This document shows positions 54,999-64,000 of a stretch of DNA of 64,000 nt, piece by piece; the first letter of the stretch is position 1; the number at the start of each line of letters is the position of its first letter. The stretch comes from Bacteroidota bacterium (GTDB lineage Bacteria; Bacteroidota; Bacteroidia; Chitinophagales; Chitinophagaceae): positions 1-64,000 of the forward strand of contig JAKQGX010000001.1 of assembly GCA_029573235.1 (NCBI GenBank). Direction: 5' to 3'. The position numbers and the translations under genes are program-made. The notes under the pieces are model-generated. The model was not told where the DNA came from, searched no databases, and worked only from the letters and a program-made list of their open reading frames with translations.

Positions 54999-55700
54999 AT
55001 GCATATCACTATCAAAAAACAATTGAGCATGTTTAGAATGCTTTGGATGCTATGGGGCGTGGTGGGGTGTAGCCTTAGTTATGCAGCTTGCACCAACACT
55101 TCGCAAAAGACATCTTTATACACCACTGACACCGTTTATCAATCAAATAACCATATGGATAATAGCAAGACGCTGGATACAGCCACTTTTGGTGCCGGTT
55201 GCTTTTGGTGCACTGAGGCACAGTTTCAACAATTGAAAGGGGTAATAAAAGTAATATCCGGCTACAGTGGCGGACATATCGCAAACCCAACCTACAAAGC
55301 CGTATGCTCGGGTACTACCGGACATGCCGAAGTAACACAAATACTATTTGACCCAACCGAAATCAGTTATGATGCCTTGCTTGAAGCCTTTTGGGTATCG
55401 CACGACCCAACCCAACTAAACCGACAAGGAAATGACGTGGGAACCCAATACCGTAGTGTGATTTTTTACCATAACGAATTGCAAAAACAATTGGCAGAAA
55501 CCTATAAGCGGCGGCTCAATGAGGAGAAAGCGTTTGCTCACGATGTTGTGACAGAGATTACACCGTTTACGATTTTTTACAAAGCGGAAGATTACCACCA
55601 AAACTATTATAACCAAAACGCCAATCAACCCTACTGCATGATGGTAGTGCGCCCTAAATTGGAGAAGTTTAAAAAGGTTTTTAAAAGCCAATTGAAATAA
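54999..55700 (+). CDS. msrA: exported peptide methionine sulfoxide reductase A
   Basis: Reduces methionine-S-sulfoxide in proteins. 233 aa. The MsrA core starts near residue 62 with the catalytic FGAGCFWCTEAQFQQL, then GVIKVISGYSGGHIANPTYKAVCSGTTGHAEVTQI and WVSHDPTQLNRQGNDVGTQYRS. A resolving Cys lies in NQPYCMMV near the end. Preceding it is a signal with Cys in VVGCSLSYAACTN; either could act as a lipobox, so the enzyme is likely periplasmic or lipid-anchored rather than cytosolic. It has no MsrB domain. A small Cys-rich lipoprotein gene follows 46 bases on. Confidence 0.93.
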   Translation: MHITIKKQLSMFRMLWMLWGVVGCSLSYAACTNTSQKTSLYTTDTVYQSNNHMDNSKTLDTATFGAGCFWCTEAQFQQLKGVIKVISGYSGGHIANPTYKAVCSGTTGHAEVTQILFDPTEISYDALLEAFWVSHDPTQLNRQGNDVGTQYRSVIFYHNELQKQLAETYKRRLNEEKAFAHDVVTEITPFTIFYKAEDYHQNYYNQNANQPYCMMVVRPKLEKFKKVFKSQLK

Positions 55701-55745
55701 CACAATGTTTGGCAAAAGACTTATTCAAAATATTTAATATAACGG

Positions 55746-56054
55746 ATGATGCTAAAAAAACAGTTGTCGATTCAGGTGCAATCAATGAAGCTAAAAGCCT
55801 TTATGGTAGCAATATGCATGGTTATTACAGTGGCGCTTTCCTCCTGTCAATCCGGTTGGGATGCCGAAAGTAAAAAGATGTTTTATGATACTTGCTCAGA
55901 AGACCTTCAACAAAAAGGAGTACCACAAGACAAAGCTCAAACGGTTTGTCAATGCCGCTTAGATGCCGTTATGGAAAAATATCCTTCACTTGCTGATGTT
56001 ATGGGGCATATTGAAGAGGTCATTGCAGACACTTCCTTGCAACGATGTGAATAA
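55746..56054 (+). CDS. small Cys-containing lipoprotein of unknown function
   Basis: 102 aa, with a lipobox LSSC near residue 34. After it come five Cys: YDTCSEDL, TVCQCRL and QRCE. The mature part is helical (about 65 residues). The track ATG may be early, and a start at the second ATG cluster (MKLKAFMVAICMV) would give a shorter signal. No family recognised. The nearness to msrA suggests a shared periplasmic redox role, which is inference. Confidence 0.6.
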   Translation: MMLKKQLSIQVQSMKLKAFMVAICMVITVALSSCQSGWDAESKKMFYDTCSEDLQQKGVPQDKAQTVCQCRLDAVMEKYPSLADVMGHIEEVIADTSLQRCE

Positions 56055-56090
56055 GGCTCTATGCATAGACGATAGAAGACAAACTCCTTC

Positions 56091-57245
56091 TTATGAATGT
56101 GCCGCAGCCATTCGACGTAATAATACACTGGCACGGTATCGGTCTTCGCCGTATTGTTCATAAAGGTTGTCCAATACATCCAATACAGCTTGGGCACCCC
56201 ATTCTTCGCACCATTGCAACAATCCTTTCGGGTAGTTCACACCTTTGGTCATGGCAAGGTCTAAATCTTCGTGTGTGGCTATTTGCAAATGCGCTGCATC
56301 TACTGCTTCGTTAATCAACATAGCCAAAACACGCGCTACGATTTCTTTTCCTTTTGCTTCATCCGTATTGGGCAATTCGGGTGTAGCCTGTTCGGAATAA
56401 TCATAAAAACCTTTACCGGATTTTCTTCCCAACCAACCGGCTTCCAACAATCGCTTTTGAGCAAAGGAAGGTTTGTATCTTGGGTCGTAAAAGAAAGATT
56501 GGAACACGGTTTCGGTGACTACATAGTTTACATCATGACCAATATAATCCATCAAAGTAAAGGGGCCCATTTTGAACCCTCCAATTGTGGTCATTGCCCA
56601 GTCGATGGTTGCTTTGTCGGCTATGTTTTCTTCATAAATGCGCAAGGCTTCTCCATAAAATGGGCGTGCAATACGGTTCACAATAAAGCCCGGCGTGTCT
56701 TTTGCCACTACTGGTATCTTCTTCCATTGTAGCATCAATTGCTTCATCTCGTCAGCCAACGTAGGCTTTGTTTGTATCGCTGGAATCACTTCTACCAATG
56801 CCATCAACGGGGCTGGATTGAAAAAATGCAATCCAATCATGCGCTCGGGGAGGGTGCATGCGGCAGCAATAGAAGTTACCGATAGCGAAGACGTATTGGT
56901 AGCTAAGATGCAATCACTACTTACGATGGTACAGAGTTCGGCAAATACGTTCTTTTTGATTTCTAAGTGCTCTACAATGGCTTCAATAACGAGGTTGCAT
57001 GGCGAAAGTGCTTGTAATGAATCTACAAATTTGAATTGAGCCAACAGGGCAGCAGCGTCTGCAATCTTTCCTTTTTCTTGAAGGCTGTGTAACGTTTTAC
57101 TGAGGCTTGCTTTGGATTTCTCTAAAGAAGTTGCATTGTTATCGTACACCAATACGGAATGACCAGCCATAGCGGCTACTTGAGCAATGCCGGTACCCAT
57201 GGCTCCGGAGCCAATAATGCCCACGGTATGAATAGTAAGAGACAT
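56091..57245 (-). CDS. 3-hydroxyacyl-CoA dehydrogenase (two C-terminal domains)
   Basis: NAD-dependent oxidation of 3-hydroxyacyl-CoA. 384 aa, longer than the usual 280-290 aa. The N-terminal Rossmann domain has [20 protein letters not shown] and [16 protein letters not shown]. Then come two 3HCDH-type C-terminal domains: [16 protein letters not shown] to GFYDYSE (about 190-290) and a second (about 300-384, [34 protein letters not shown]). This PaaH-like layout serves phenylacetate or fatty-acid oxidation. The acyl-CoA ligase and bdh-like genes are elsewhere. Its terminator is not evident. Confidence 0.93.
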   Translation of the reverse strand: MSLTIHTVGIIGSGAMGTGIAQVAAMAGHSVLVYDNNATSLEKSKASLSKTLHSLQEKGKIADAAALLAQFKFVDSLQALSPCNLVIEAIVEHLEIKKNVFAELCTIVSSDCILATNTSSLSVTSIAAACTLPERMIGLHFFNPAPLMALVEVIPAIQTKPTLADEMKQLMLQWKKIPVVAKDTPGFIVNRIARPFYGEALRIYEENIADKATIDWAMTTIGGFKMGPFTLMDYIGHDVNYVVTETVFQSFFYDPRYKPSFAQKRLLEAGWLGRKSGKGFYDYSEQATPELPNTDEAKGKEIVARVLAMLINEAVDAAHLQIATHEDLDLAMTKGVNYPKGLLQWCEEWGAQAVLDVLDNLYEQYGEDRYRASVLLRRMAAAHS

Positions 57246-57294
57246 GATAAATCGTTAAGCGGATAAAGATAAGGGATGGAAATTGAATGCTAAA

Positions 57295-57330
57295 ACAATA
57301 GGCTGCTCGCGGATAGCGGCAGCCTATTGT
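57295..57330 (-). terminator. terminator after the DUF2723 gene
   Basis: Perfect 12-bp stem ACAATAGGCTGC / GCAGCCTATTGT with a 12-base loop. T-rich on the minus strand (TTTTAGC). Lies 80 bases beyond the DUF2723 stop and upstream of the 3HCDH gene. Confidence 0.7.
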
Positions 57331-57410
57331 AGGGTTATTTTCTGGTGAGATGTGCTTAGTAGATTTTTATATTTTCATAAAAAGACTTCACAAGCACTTA
57401 TTGCTTCTGT

Positions 57411-60400
57411 TTATTGTCGTTGGAAATACTCTTGTCCTATTCTGTCGAAAGCCAGTTTTGACAAGGCATCTACTCTGCCGGATATTTCTTTGCTGGTAGC
57501 AGTATCGCCGGCTTGTGCTGCAAAGGATCCTAGTATATTGATGACGCTAATGTCGCGTTGCACATCTGTGGCAAGGCTGGCTCTAGCATTTTCATTGCTT
57601 AATGAAGCAACGTATTTAACATCATCCTCTAAGTTTTTGGCAAGCTTTGTCAACAGATCTTTGGCTTTATCTTTTGCATCGGCACGGTAATAGGCATTCA
57701 CCATTAAGTAGCATTGGAAATCGTATGCGTATGCTTCGGGAGTGATGCCCTTCATTACTTTGTCTAATATTTGCACAGCTTCTGCTTTTCTTCCGCGTGC
57801 ACTCAGCTCATCAGCAATACGAGAAACGGTAATACGATATGGAGCTAGTGCCATTCTGTTTTTCTCATCAAAATATACATCCTTTCTTTCAGCACCACCA
57901 TACGTATATTGTTTCATGTATAAGTCGTACGATTTATCGACATCTACAAAACCATATTCACCCGGAGCTGTTTGACGCAATGGTGTTTGCGAATATGGCA
58001 TCAGGCGATATACATTTCCTTCTAAGCGCAAGTAATTATTAAGCCCTACATAGTTATCGCCACCACCTCCAAAATAGATGGGGCGTTTCCAACCATCTTT
58101 TGCAGCAGCGGCTACAATGTTTAATATGGCCAGTTGGTCTTTAGTAGCAGCATCATTAGGCAGGCTAAACTTAATATCCATATTGATGGGGAAGGAATCG
58201 TTTTCTTTCAACAGTCCTGATGCTACCAATTGCTCTCTGGTAAGGGAAGGTAAAAAGAAGTTACGAGTAGGGAGGTAGTTGGTCATATCTCCGTTTTGAG
58301 TACGGAGTTGATTGGTGGCATTGTTGCTAATGATAAAATTGCAAATTTCTTCTAAACTAAAATAACGGTCTTTGGGTATTTGCGGTGTTTCTACATAGCG
58401 CAAATAACTTCTTCTGTCACCGGCATAGTCTGCCGGTTTCCAAATCATTGGTACCGCATCAGCATCATTTATTTTATAGTTCAGTTGGTCAATATACCAG
58501 CTGATACCTAACAAACTGGTGTTGATAATACGCACATCTCTGCGCACACCTTCTACTTCTTGGGCATACCAAAGGGGGTAGGTGTCGTTATCGCCATACG
58601 TAAATAATATGGCATTGGGGGCGCATGAGTTCAACGTATTTACAGCAGACTCTCTGGCAAATGTTTTTCCGGAGCGGTCGTGGTCATCCCATTCTTCTGA
58701 AGCCATTAATACCGGCACCGCCAACATGCAAATGATGATCCCTAAAATGATGGCAGGCTTCCCCTTTATTGCTTTTTGCAACCACTCATTTACCATCAAT
58801 AGCCCAATACCTATCCATATCGCAAATACATACGCCGACATGTATTGGTAGTCACGTTCCCTAGGTTGTACCGGCGTATTGTTGATGTATAACTGTACGG
58901 CTATGCCGGTAAAGAAGAATAAAGAAAAGACAATAAAACCATTGCGCTTGTCTCTATTAAACTGATATACCAAGCCCAATACACCCAGTATAAACGGTAG
59001 AAAATATAACTGGTTTCGAGCTCTGTTGTTTCGATATCCTTCCGGCATTTTGTCGATATCGCCGACTTTCATGTTGTCAACAAACTTAATGCCTGAAATC
59101 CAGTTGCCTTCTTTGGGACCACCTTGTCCTTCAAAGTCATTTTGTCTTCCGGCAAAGTTCCACATAAAATAGCGCCACCACATCCAGTTGATTTGATAGC
59201 TGAAGAAGAAACGGTAATTATCTGCCGTAGTAGGAGATTCACCTTCTTCCAAGCCAAGATATTGACGGTAAAAAGCAGGATGGTTTTGCCCTGCATCCCA
59301 GATACGAGGGAAGAAGCGAGTGCTGGCATACTCGTATTCTAATTTGGTGCCTACTTCTTCGTAATAGTCTTTTCCATCTTTTTTAGATTGTGTGTACCAT
59401 TTCCCTTTTTCGATAATGCCGGTAGGTTGCGAATTGAAATCGGGACCAAAAAGTAACGGTTGTGAGCCAAATTGCTCGCGGTTTACATACGATAAAAAGG
59501 TGTTGGCATTGTCCGGATTGGTCATGTCAATAGGTACATCGGCACGAGAGCGCAACAATGGAATCATGTAAGATGAATAGCCGATTAATACGAAAATCAT
59601 TCCTAAGGTAGCCGTGTGTAGCAGATAGTTGTTTTTCTTTTTGGCATACATTAATAATGCTACCAACAAAGCAACAAACAACAACAAGAACACGATGGCC
59701 CCGGTATCAAATGGCATTTTCATGCTATTGACAAAGAAATAATCAAACTTGAAGGCTAAGTATGGAAGCCCTTGTACCACGCCGATTTGTATCAATCCCA
59801 ATACCACACATCCAATAATGAAGGCAATAAACGTACCCATTTTGGTTACTTCATAGCGTTTGAAATAATAGATTAACGCAATAGTTGGAATAGCCAACAA
59901 ACTGAGCAAGTGCGTGGCAATGGTAAGTCCCATCATAAAGAAGATGAATACCAACCAACGGTCGGCATAAGGCTTGTCGGCTACATGCTCCCACTTGAGC
60001 ATTGCCCAAAATACAACAGCCATCAGCAAGGAAGAGGTGGCATACACCTCAGCCTCTACTGCCGAAAACCAAAACGTATCAGAAAAGGTATAAGCTAAAG
60101 CCCCTATCGCGCCGGCACCCATTATCAACAATAGTTGCTGTCCGTTGGGTTCTTCGCTTTCGGAGGGTGCTATCAGGCGTTTGGCAAAATGTGTAATAGT
60201 CCAAAAAAGGAATAAAATCGTTAAGCTACTGGCTAGTGCCGACCATGTATTGATCATCAATGCCACCTTGCTCACATCACCACCGGCAAGGATACCAAAC
60301 ATACGCTGAATGAGCATGAAAAAAGGTGCTCCGGGCGAGTGCCCCACTTCCAGTTTGTACCCACAAGAAATAAACTCACCACAGTCCCAAAAACTCACGG

Positions 60401-60485
60401 TTCGTTCCATGGTCATCAGGTAAACAATGGTAGCAATGGCAAACACAGCCCATCCAACAAGGTTGTTGATTTTACGATAATTCAT
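57411..60485 (-). CDS. DUF2723 integral membrane protein
   Basis: The ORF track start adds 23 residues; the ATG at 60485 (MNYRKINNLVGWAVF) gives 1024 aa. N-terminal TM helix then MERTVSFWDCGEFISCGYKLEVGHSPGAPFF, the DUF2723 signature with its DxGE-like acidic pair, as in GT-C glycosyltransferases and protein O-mannosyltransferases. About ten more helices run to near residue 640. The rest is a large soluble domain (about 660-1024) with NTLNSCAPNAILFTYGDNDTYPLWYAQ. Likely transfers a sugar from a lipid carrier to proteins or glycans on the outer side of the membrane. Substrate unknown. Confidence 0.87.
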   Translation of the reverse strand: MNYRKINNLVGWAVFAIATIVYLMTMERTVSFWDCGEFISCGYKLEVGHSPGAPFFMLIQRMFGILAGGDVSKVALMINTWSALASSLTILFLFWTITHFAKRLIAPSESEEPNGQQLLLIMGAGAIGALAYTFSDTFWFSAVEAEVYATSSLLMAVVFWAMLKWEHVADKPYADRWLVFIFFMMGLTIATHLLSLLAIPTIALIYYFKRYEVTKMGTFIAFIIGCVVLGLIQIGVVQGLPYLAFKFDYFFVNSMKMPFDTGAIVFLLLFVALLVALLMYAKKKNNYLLHTATLGMIFVLIGYSSYMIPLLRSRADVPIDMTNPDNANTFLSYVNREQFGSQPLLFGPDFNSQPTGIIEKGKWYTQSKKDGKDYYEEVGTKLEYEYASTRFFPRIWDAGQNHPAFYRQYLGLEEGESPTTADNYRFFFSYQINWMWWRYFMWNFAGRQNDFEGQGGPKEGNWISGIKFVDNMKVGDIDKMPEGYRNNRARNQLYFLPFILGVLGLVYQFNRDKRNGFIVFSLFFFTGIAVQLYINNTPVQPRERDYQYMSAYVFAIWIGIGLLMVNEWLQKAIKGKPAIILGIIICMLAVPVLMASEEWDDHDRSGKTFARESAVNTLNSCAPNAILFTYGDNDTYPLWYAQEVEGVRRDVRIINTSLLGISWYIDQLNYKINDADAVPMIWKPADYAGDRRSYLRYVETPQIPKDRYFSLEEICNFIISNNATNQLRTQNGDMTNYLPTRNFFLPSLTREQLVASGLLKENDSFPINMDIKFSLPNDAATKDQLAILNIVAAAAKDGWKRPIYFGGGGDNYVGLNNYLRLEGNVYRLMPYSQTPLRQTAPGEYGFVDVDKSYDLYMKQYTYGGAERKDVYFDEKNRMALAPYRITVSRIADELSARGRKAEAVQILDKVMKGITPEAYAYDFQCYLMVNAYYRADAKDKAKDLLTKLAKNLEDDVKYVASLSNENARASLATDVQRDISVINILGSFAAQAGDTATSKEISGRVDALSKLAFDRIGQEYFQRQ

Positions 60486-60644
60486 TCGATTCTTAGTTTG
60501 GAATAAATAGCAATTCTGTCCTAAAAGCAAGTCTTGCTTTTTAGACGGCAACAAAAATAGAAAAATAGGTTAATGCACAAAGTCGATTGTGGCATTTAAC
60601 AAAAATTAATAGCCTACAAAACAAGCAGCTATACCTTGAGTGAA

Positions 60645-61082
60645 TTATGTAAGCAGATAGTCAATGTTTTTTATTTGATGCGGAAAAACCTCCTGTGCTA
60701 ATTGTACATCGCTAAGCGTTCGTAACGATTGCAAAAAACGGGATTTGAGTTCGGTAGCGATGGGCCCCTGTAAAAGTAATAAGTAGTCGATATTTTTGAG
60801 GTCAGCCAACAAGGTATGATTGCCATTTTTTAATTGGTACAAAGTATAGCTATCACTGCTATTAGGCACTTCGTATCGGTACAAGGTATAGTAGTGTTGC
60901 ACATCAGGGGTGGTATGCACACAGATATCTAGCTCCGGAGAAAGCCGTTTCAAATCAATATTAAATGATTGATTCAGCAACCAACAAAGCCGATAGATGG
61001 GCAACGAACAACCTATAGATATCAAGGAAGAATCCGAAAAGAAATCTTCGTGCATGGCTTCGGTATCCAGTATCAGTTTCAT
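60645..61082 (-). CDS. IPExxxVDY-like family protein
   Basis: 145 aa, no signal peptide. Pattern: LDTEAMHEDFFSDSSLISIGCSLPIYRLCWLLNQSFNIDLKRL near the N-terminus, a basic central region, and LADLKNIDYLLLLQG near residue 100 where the family name motif usually reads IPExxxVDY. Here it reads LKNIDY, a degraded form. Known only from Bacteroidota; function unknown. Divergent from the second SPFH gene by 73 bases. Confidence 0.65.
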   Translation of the reverse strand: MKLILDTEAMHEDFFSDSSLISIGCSLPIYRLCWLLNQSFNIDLKRLSPELDICVHTTPDVQHYYTLYRYEVPNSSDSYTLYQLKNGNHTLLADLKNIDYLLLLQGPIATELKSRFLQSLRTLSDVQLAQEVFPHQIKNIDYLLT

Positions 61083-61155
61083 TTATAGAGTAAAGTAGAA
61101 AGTATGAAACACAAATTTTACGTTTCTTTCAATAACTTGCAAGAAATATAAAATT

Positions 61156-62100
61156 ATGACCACTACAATAGTTGTTATTTCTATTATCCTATTATTAATC
61201 TTGACAGGGGTAGCCACTGTACAGCAAGGAACCGTAGCTGTTATCACCATTTTTGGTAAGTATCAACGAATACTACGCCCCGGTCTCAATTTTCGAATTC
61301 CCTTTATTGAAAAAATTTTCAGACGTATCTCTATTCAAAATCGTTCGATAGAATTGAAGTTTCAAGCCATTACCCAGGACCAGGCAAATGTGAACTTCGC
61401 CGCAATGCTTTTGTATTCGGTGCTTAACAACGACAGCCAAACGATACAGAATGTAGCGTTCAAATTTATGGACGACCGCAACTTTATGCAAGCCTTGATA
61501 CGCAGTGTGGAAGGGTCTGTACGGGCTTTTGTGGCAACCAAAAAACAATCTGAAATCCTACAATTGCGCAGCGAAATCATTTTTCATGTAAAAGACCAAC
61601 TGGACAAACAGCTGGAAGATTGGGGATACCATTTATTAGACCTGCAGCTGAACGATATTGCTTTCGACGAAACCATTATGCGCTCTATGGCGCAGGTGGT
61701 AGCTTCCAACAACCTGAAAGCTGCTGCCGAAAACGAAGGTCAGGCACTATTAATTACCAAAACCAAAGCCGCAGAGGCAGATGGTAATGCTATTAAAATT
61801 TCGGCAGAAGCCGAACGTCAAGCGGCGCAACTTCGTGGGCAAGGGGTAGCACTCTTTAGAGAAGAAGTAGCCAAAGGGATGGCAATGGCAGCCAAAGAAA
61901 TGGAAAATGCCAATCTGGATGCTTCTTTCATTTTATTCTCGATGTGGACAGACGCCATCAAACACTTTGCTGAATATGGTAAAGACAATACTATTTTCTT
62001 AGATGGATCCAACGATAATCTACAGCGCACCATGCAACAAATGATGTCATTAATCAAATCGCCGAAAGACATGAAAGGATTCCGCTCGGATGAGAATTAG
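61156..62100 (+). CDS. SPFH/Band 7 family protein
   Basis: 314 aa. One N-terminal TM helix (TTIVVISIILLLILTGVAT), followed by a Band 7 domain (about 22-200: VQQGTVAVITIFGKYQRILRPGLNFRIPF), then a long helical stretch rich in Ala/Glu/Lys (about 190-260: AAAENEGQALLITKTKAAEADGNAIKI), typical of flotillin or HIR-type SPFH proteins. Distinct from the SPFH protein at 20 kb, which has two N-terminal helices. Lies 36 bases upstream of the MFS gene and may be co-transcribed. Confidence 0.9.
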   Translation: MTTTIVVISIILLLILTGVATVQQGTVAVITIFGKYQRILRPGLNFRIPFIEKIFRRISIQNRSIELKFQAITQDQANVNFAAMLLYSVLNNDSQTIQNVAFKFMDDRNFMQALIRSVEGSVRAFVATKKQSEILQLRSEIIFHVKDQLDKQLEDWGYHLLDLQLNDIAFDETIMRSMAQVVASNNLKAAAENEGQALLITKTKAAEADGNAIKISAEAERQAAQLRGQGVALFREEVAKGMAMAAKEMENANLDASFILFSMWTDAIKHFAEYGKDNTIFLDGSNDNLQRTMQQMMSLIKSPKDMKGFRSDEN

Positions 62101-62136
62101 TTCTTGGAGATAGATTAATGGATTACTTTTCGATAG

Positions 62137-63477
62137 ATGAAAACCACCTCCACCAAAAAATGGCATAGGGCATGGGCAATGTATGATTGGGCTAATAGTG
62201 CATATAGCCTTGTCATAACATCCACTATTTTTCCGGCATATTACATGGCTGTAACCGCTACTAAAGATGCCACCGGCGCTATTACTAACAATGAAGTATC
62301 ACTTTGGGGCTTCACTTTCAATAATGGGGCTTTATTCGATTATTCGATAGCTACTGCTTATCTATTGATAGCTATCTTATCTCCCATCTTATCCTCTATA
62401 GCCGATTACAAAGGCAACAAAAAAAACTTCATGCAGTTCTTTTGTACGATGGGTGCCTTGGCTTGTATGGGCTTGTTTTTCTTTAGAAAAGAGACTGTAG
62501 GGTGGGGGCTATTGTGCTCTACAATGGCAGCAGTGGGCTACTGTGGTAGTTTGGTTTTTTACAACGCATTTCTTCCGGAAATTGCTACGGTGAACGAACG
62601 CGACAAGCTCAGTGCAAAGGGCTACTCATACGGGTACATTGGCAGCGTATTATTACAACTTGTTTGTTTGGTACTGGTGCTCAATGCGGCACATTTTGCA
62701 GATGAAAGTTTGCCGGTAAGACTATCATTTTTATTGGTAGGCATTTGGTGGCTGGGTTTTGGGTTGATTCCCTTCTTTGTATTACCGAAAGGAAAGCCTG
62801 CAGAGCAACACCCCGAATACAATATCTTGATTAATGGATTTTACGAACTCAGAAAAGTGTATGCCCAGGTAAAAAAGATGCCGGTATTGCGTTCGTATTT
62901 AGGGGCGTTTTTTTTATATAGCATGGGAGTGCAAACGGTTATGCTGGCAGCAACTATTTTTGGAAGTACTGAAATAAAAAAACAAGATGGTAGTTTGTTG
63001 GGTATGCAAGAGCTCATCACCACCATTCTCATCATTCAATTGGTAGCCATATTGGGTGCTTTTTTGATGGCAAAAGTTTCCTCTTGGTTGGGCAACCTAA
63101 AAGCCTTACTGATTGTGGTTTTGATATGGATAGGTATCTGTGTAGCGGCTTATTTTACTACTTCAGACGGGGAGTTTTATATCTTGGCTGCTGTGGTGGG
63201 GTTGGTCATGGGAGGCATACAATCTCTCAGTCGTTCCACCTATTCCAAGCTGATGCCGGAGACCAGCGATACTACTTCCTTTTTCAGTTTTTATGATGTA
63301 ACGGAGAAAGTGGCGATTGTTTTTGGTATGTTTTCTTTTGGATTAATACATGAAATGACAGGCGCCATGCGCAATAGTATTTTGGCACTGATAGTGTTTT
63401 TTGCATTAGGCGGAATAGCACTTTACATGACCATCATAAGGCAGCGCTCCTATGCCCTCAAAGAGAATAAAGCATAG
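62137..63477 (+). CDS. MFS transporter, UMF1/Atg22-like
   Basis: 446 aa, twelve predicted TM helices. Opens with AWAMYDWANSAYSLVITSTI, the family signature WxxYDWANSAY. SYGYIGSVLLQLVCLV and the GGIQSLSRSTYSKLMPE loop, near residue 358, fit the UMF1 family, whose substrates include amino acids or sugars in other systems but are unknown in Bacteroidota. Follows the SPFH gene. Confidence 0.9.
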   Translation: MKTTSTKKWHRAWAMYDWANSAYSLVITSTIFPAYYMAVTATKDATGAITNNEVSLWGFTFNNGALFDYSIATAYLLIAILSPILSSIADYKGNKKNFMQFFCTMGALACMGLFFFRKETVGWGLLCSTMAAVGYCGSLVFYNAFLPEIATVNERDKLSAKGYSYGYIGSVLLQLVCLVLVLNAAHFADESLPVRLSFLLVGIWWLGFGLIPFFVLPKGKPAEQHPEYNILINGFYELRKVYAQVKKMPVLRSYLGAFFLYSMGVQTVMLAATIFGSTEIKKQDGSLLGMQELITTILIIQLVAILGAFLMAKVSSWLGNLKALLIVVLIWIGICVAAYFTTSDGEFYILAAVVGLVMGGIQSLSRSTYSKLMPETSDTTSFFSFYDVTEKVAIVFGMFSFGLIHEMTGAMRNSILALIVFFALGGIALYMTIIRQRSYALKENKA

Positions 63478-63552
63478 CTTTGCATTATCAATAACAATCT
63501 TTTTTATCAAATTATTCATTGTCTGAACTGACAATAAAACCAAAACCAATAG

Positions 63553-64000
63553 ATGAAACTATATACCATTAATGCTGGATATTTTAAATTGGATGGCGGT
63601 GCCATGCATGGCGTAGTACCCAAAAGCATGTGGCATAAACAAAACCCCGCCGACGAAAATAATATGTGTACTTGGGCAATGCGCTGCCTATTAATGGTTA
63701 CCGATACGGAAAAAATATTGATTGATACCGGAATGGGAACCAAACAAGATGAAAAATTCTTCAGTCATTTTCATCCACATGGTGATGATCGTATCGAAAA
63801 GAATCTGGCAAAACACGGTTATTCTACAGCTGATATTACGGATGTGTTTTTGACGCACCTCCATTTCGACCATTGTGGTGGCGCTATTAAGAAGGAAGGA
63901 GACCGGCTATTGCCAGCATTTGAAAACGCTACCTTTTGGGTTGACGAAACACATTTACAAGCAGCGTTACAGCCCAATGAAAGAGAGAAAGCTTCTTTTT
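63553..64000 (+). CDS. MBL-fold metallo-hydrolase (partial, cut by window edge)
   Basis: Reading from ATG 63553: MKLYTINAGYFKLDGGAMHG, a later KILIDTGMGTK and TDVFLTHLHFDHCGGAIKKEG, with the THxHxDH zinc motif near residue 100. Open to position 64000, so only the first 149 codons are visible. Quorum-quenching lactonase-like or other hydrolase; the substrate is unknown. It is not in the ORF track because no stop lies in the window. Confidence 0.85.
   Translation, partial: MKLYTINAGYFKLDGGAMHGVVPKSMWHKQNPADENNMCTWAMRCLLMVTDTEKILIDTGMGTKQDEKFFSHFHPHGDDRIEKNLAKHGYSTADITDVFLTHLHFDHCGGAIKKEGDRLLPAFENATFWVDETHLQAALQPNEREKASF

Overview
The window is an ordinary-density chromosomal segment of a member of the Bacteroidota, most likely a Chitinophagaceae-type or related Sphingobacteriia-type bacterium. 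The evidence is of several kinds. Promoters follow the Bacteroidota pattern (TTTG/TTGG, about 19 bases, TAnnTTTG). There are type IX secretion (T9SS) C-terminal sorting domains and a GldB-like gliding lipoprotein. Lineage-typical families are present: DUF4294, DUF4369-TlpA, HmuY-like, DUF2147, IPExxxVDY, NTP_transf_4-type GlmU-like, DUF2723 and LptD. Shine-Dalgarno sequences are not consistently visible, and several starts are GTG or TTG. No rRNA, CRISPR array, transposase, integrase or phage gene was seen. Taxonomy below phylum is inference.

Layout. 1-9 kb: initiator tRNA, argS, an ABC-2 permease, a 2-oxoacid dehydrogenase E2, an exported glutamine-amidotransferase-like protein, a 3-hydroxybutyrate-dehydrogenase-like SDR, ftsB/divIC and eno. 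9-14 kb: long-chain acyl-CoA ligase with an acyl-CoA-binding protein, DUF2147, a GlmU-like nucleotidyltransferase, tpiA, tRNA-Glu and tRNA-Arg. 14-20 kb: DUF4294, a tightly overlapping lipoprotein/DCC/secreted-protein operon, then a surface-sugar cluster (FkbM methyltransferase, CDP-glucose 4,6-dehydratase, 3,5-epimerase). 20-25 kb: an SPFH protein co-transcribed with an Arc-type ribbon-helix-helix protein under a promoter that carries a palindrome, then trhO, a DUF4369-TlpA lipoprotein and an HmuY-like lipoprotein.

25-29 kb is the most accessory-looking stretch. It holds a TPR protein, a frameshifted T9SS mini-gene with a run of eight G at its signal peptide, and a T9SS-exported protein that shares a 109-base, 105-identity repeat with the mini-gene. 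29-41 kb: lptD diverging from a cell-wall amidase, an EGF-like lipoprotein, dnaG-ruvX-def, a LuxE-like protein and a large T9SS-exported zinc metalloprotease. 41-49 kb: a nitronate-monooxygenase-like protein, a sugar nucleotidyltransferase, an isolated rpmD-rplO-secY-map block cut off from the rest of the ribosomal-protein cluster, marC and holA. 48-57 kb: a minus-strand pepT/DUF1573/ubiA-like/dapB run, an outer-membrane barrel, gldB-like, a TPR protein, tRNA-Ser, an exported MsrA and a 3-hydroxyacyl-CoA dehydrogenase. 57-64 kb: a DUF2723 membrane protein, an IPExxxVDY-like protein, a second SPFH protein, a UMF1-type MFS transporter and the start of an MBL-fold hydrolase cut by the window edge.

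Most of the window is housekeeping. The observations I would follow up first are: (1) the SPFH/RHH operon with its palindrome at the promoter; (2) the T9SS sorting-domain duplication with an adjacent poly-G frameshift; (3) the ribosomal-protein fragment rpmD-rplO-secY-map standing alone. I did not find a convincing new defence or biosynthetic system.
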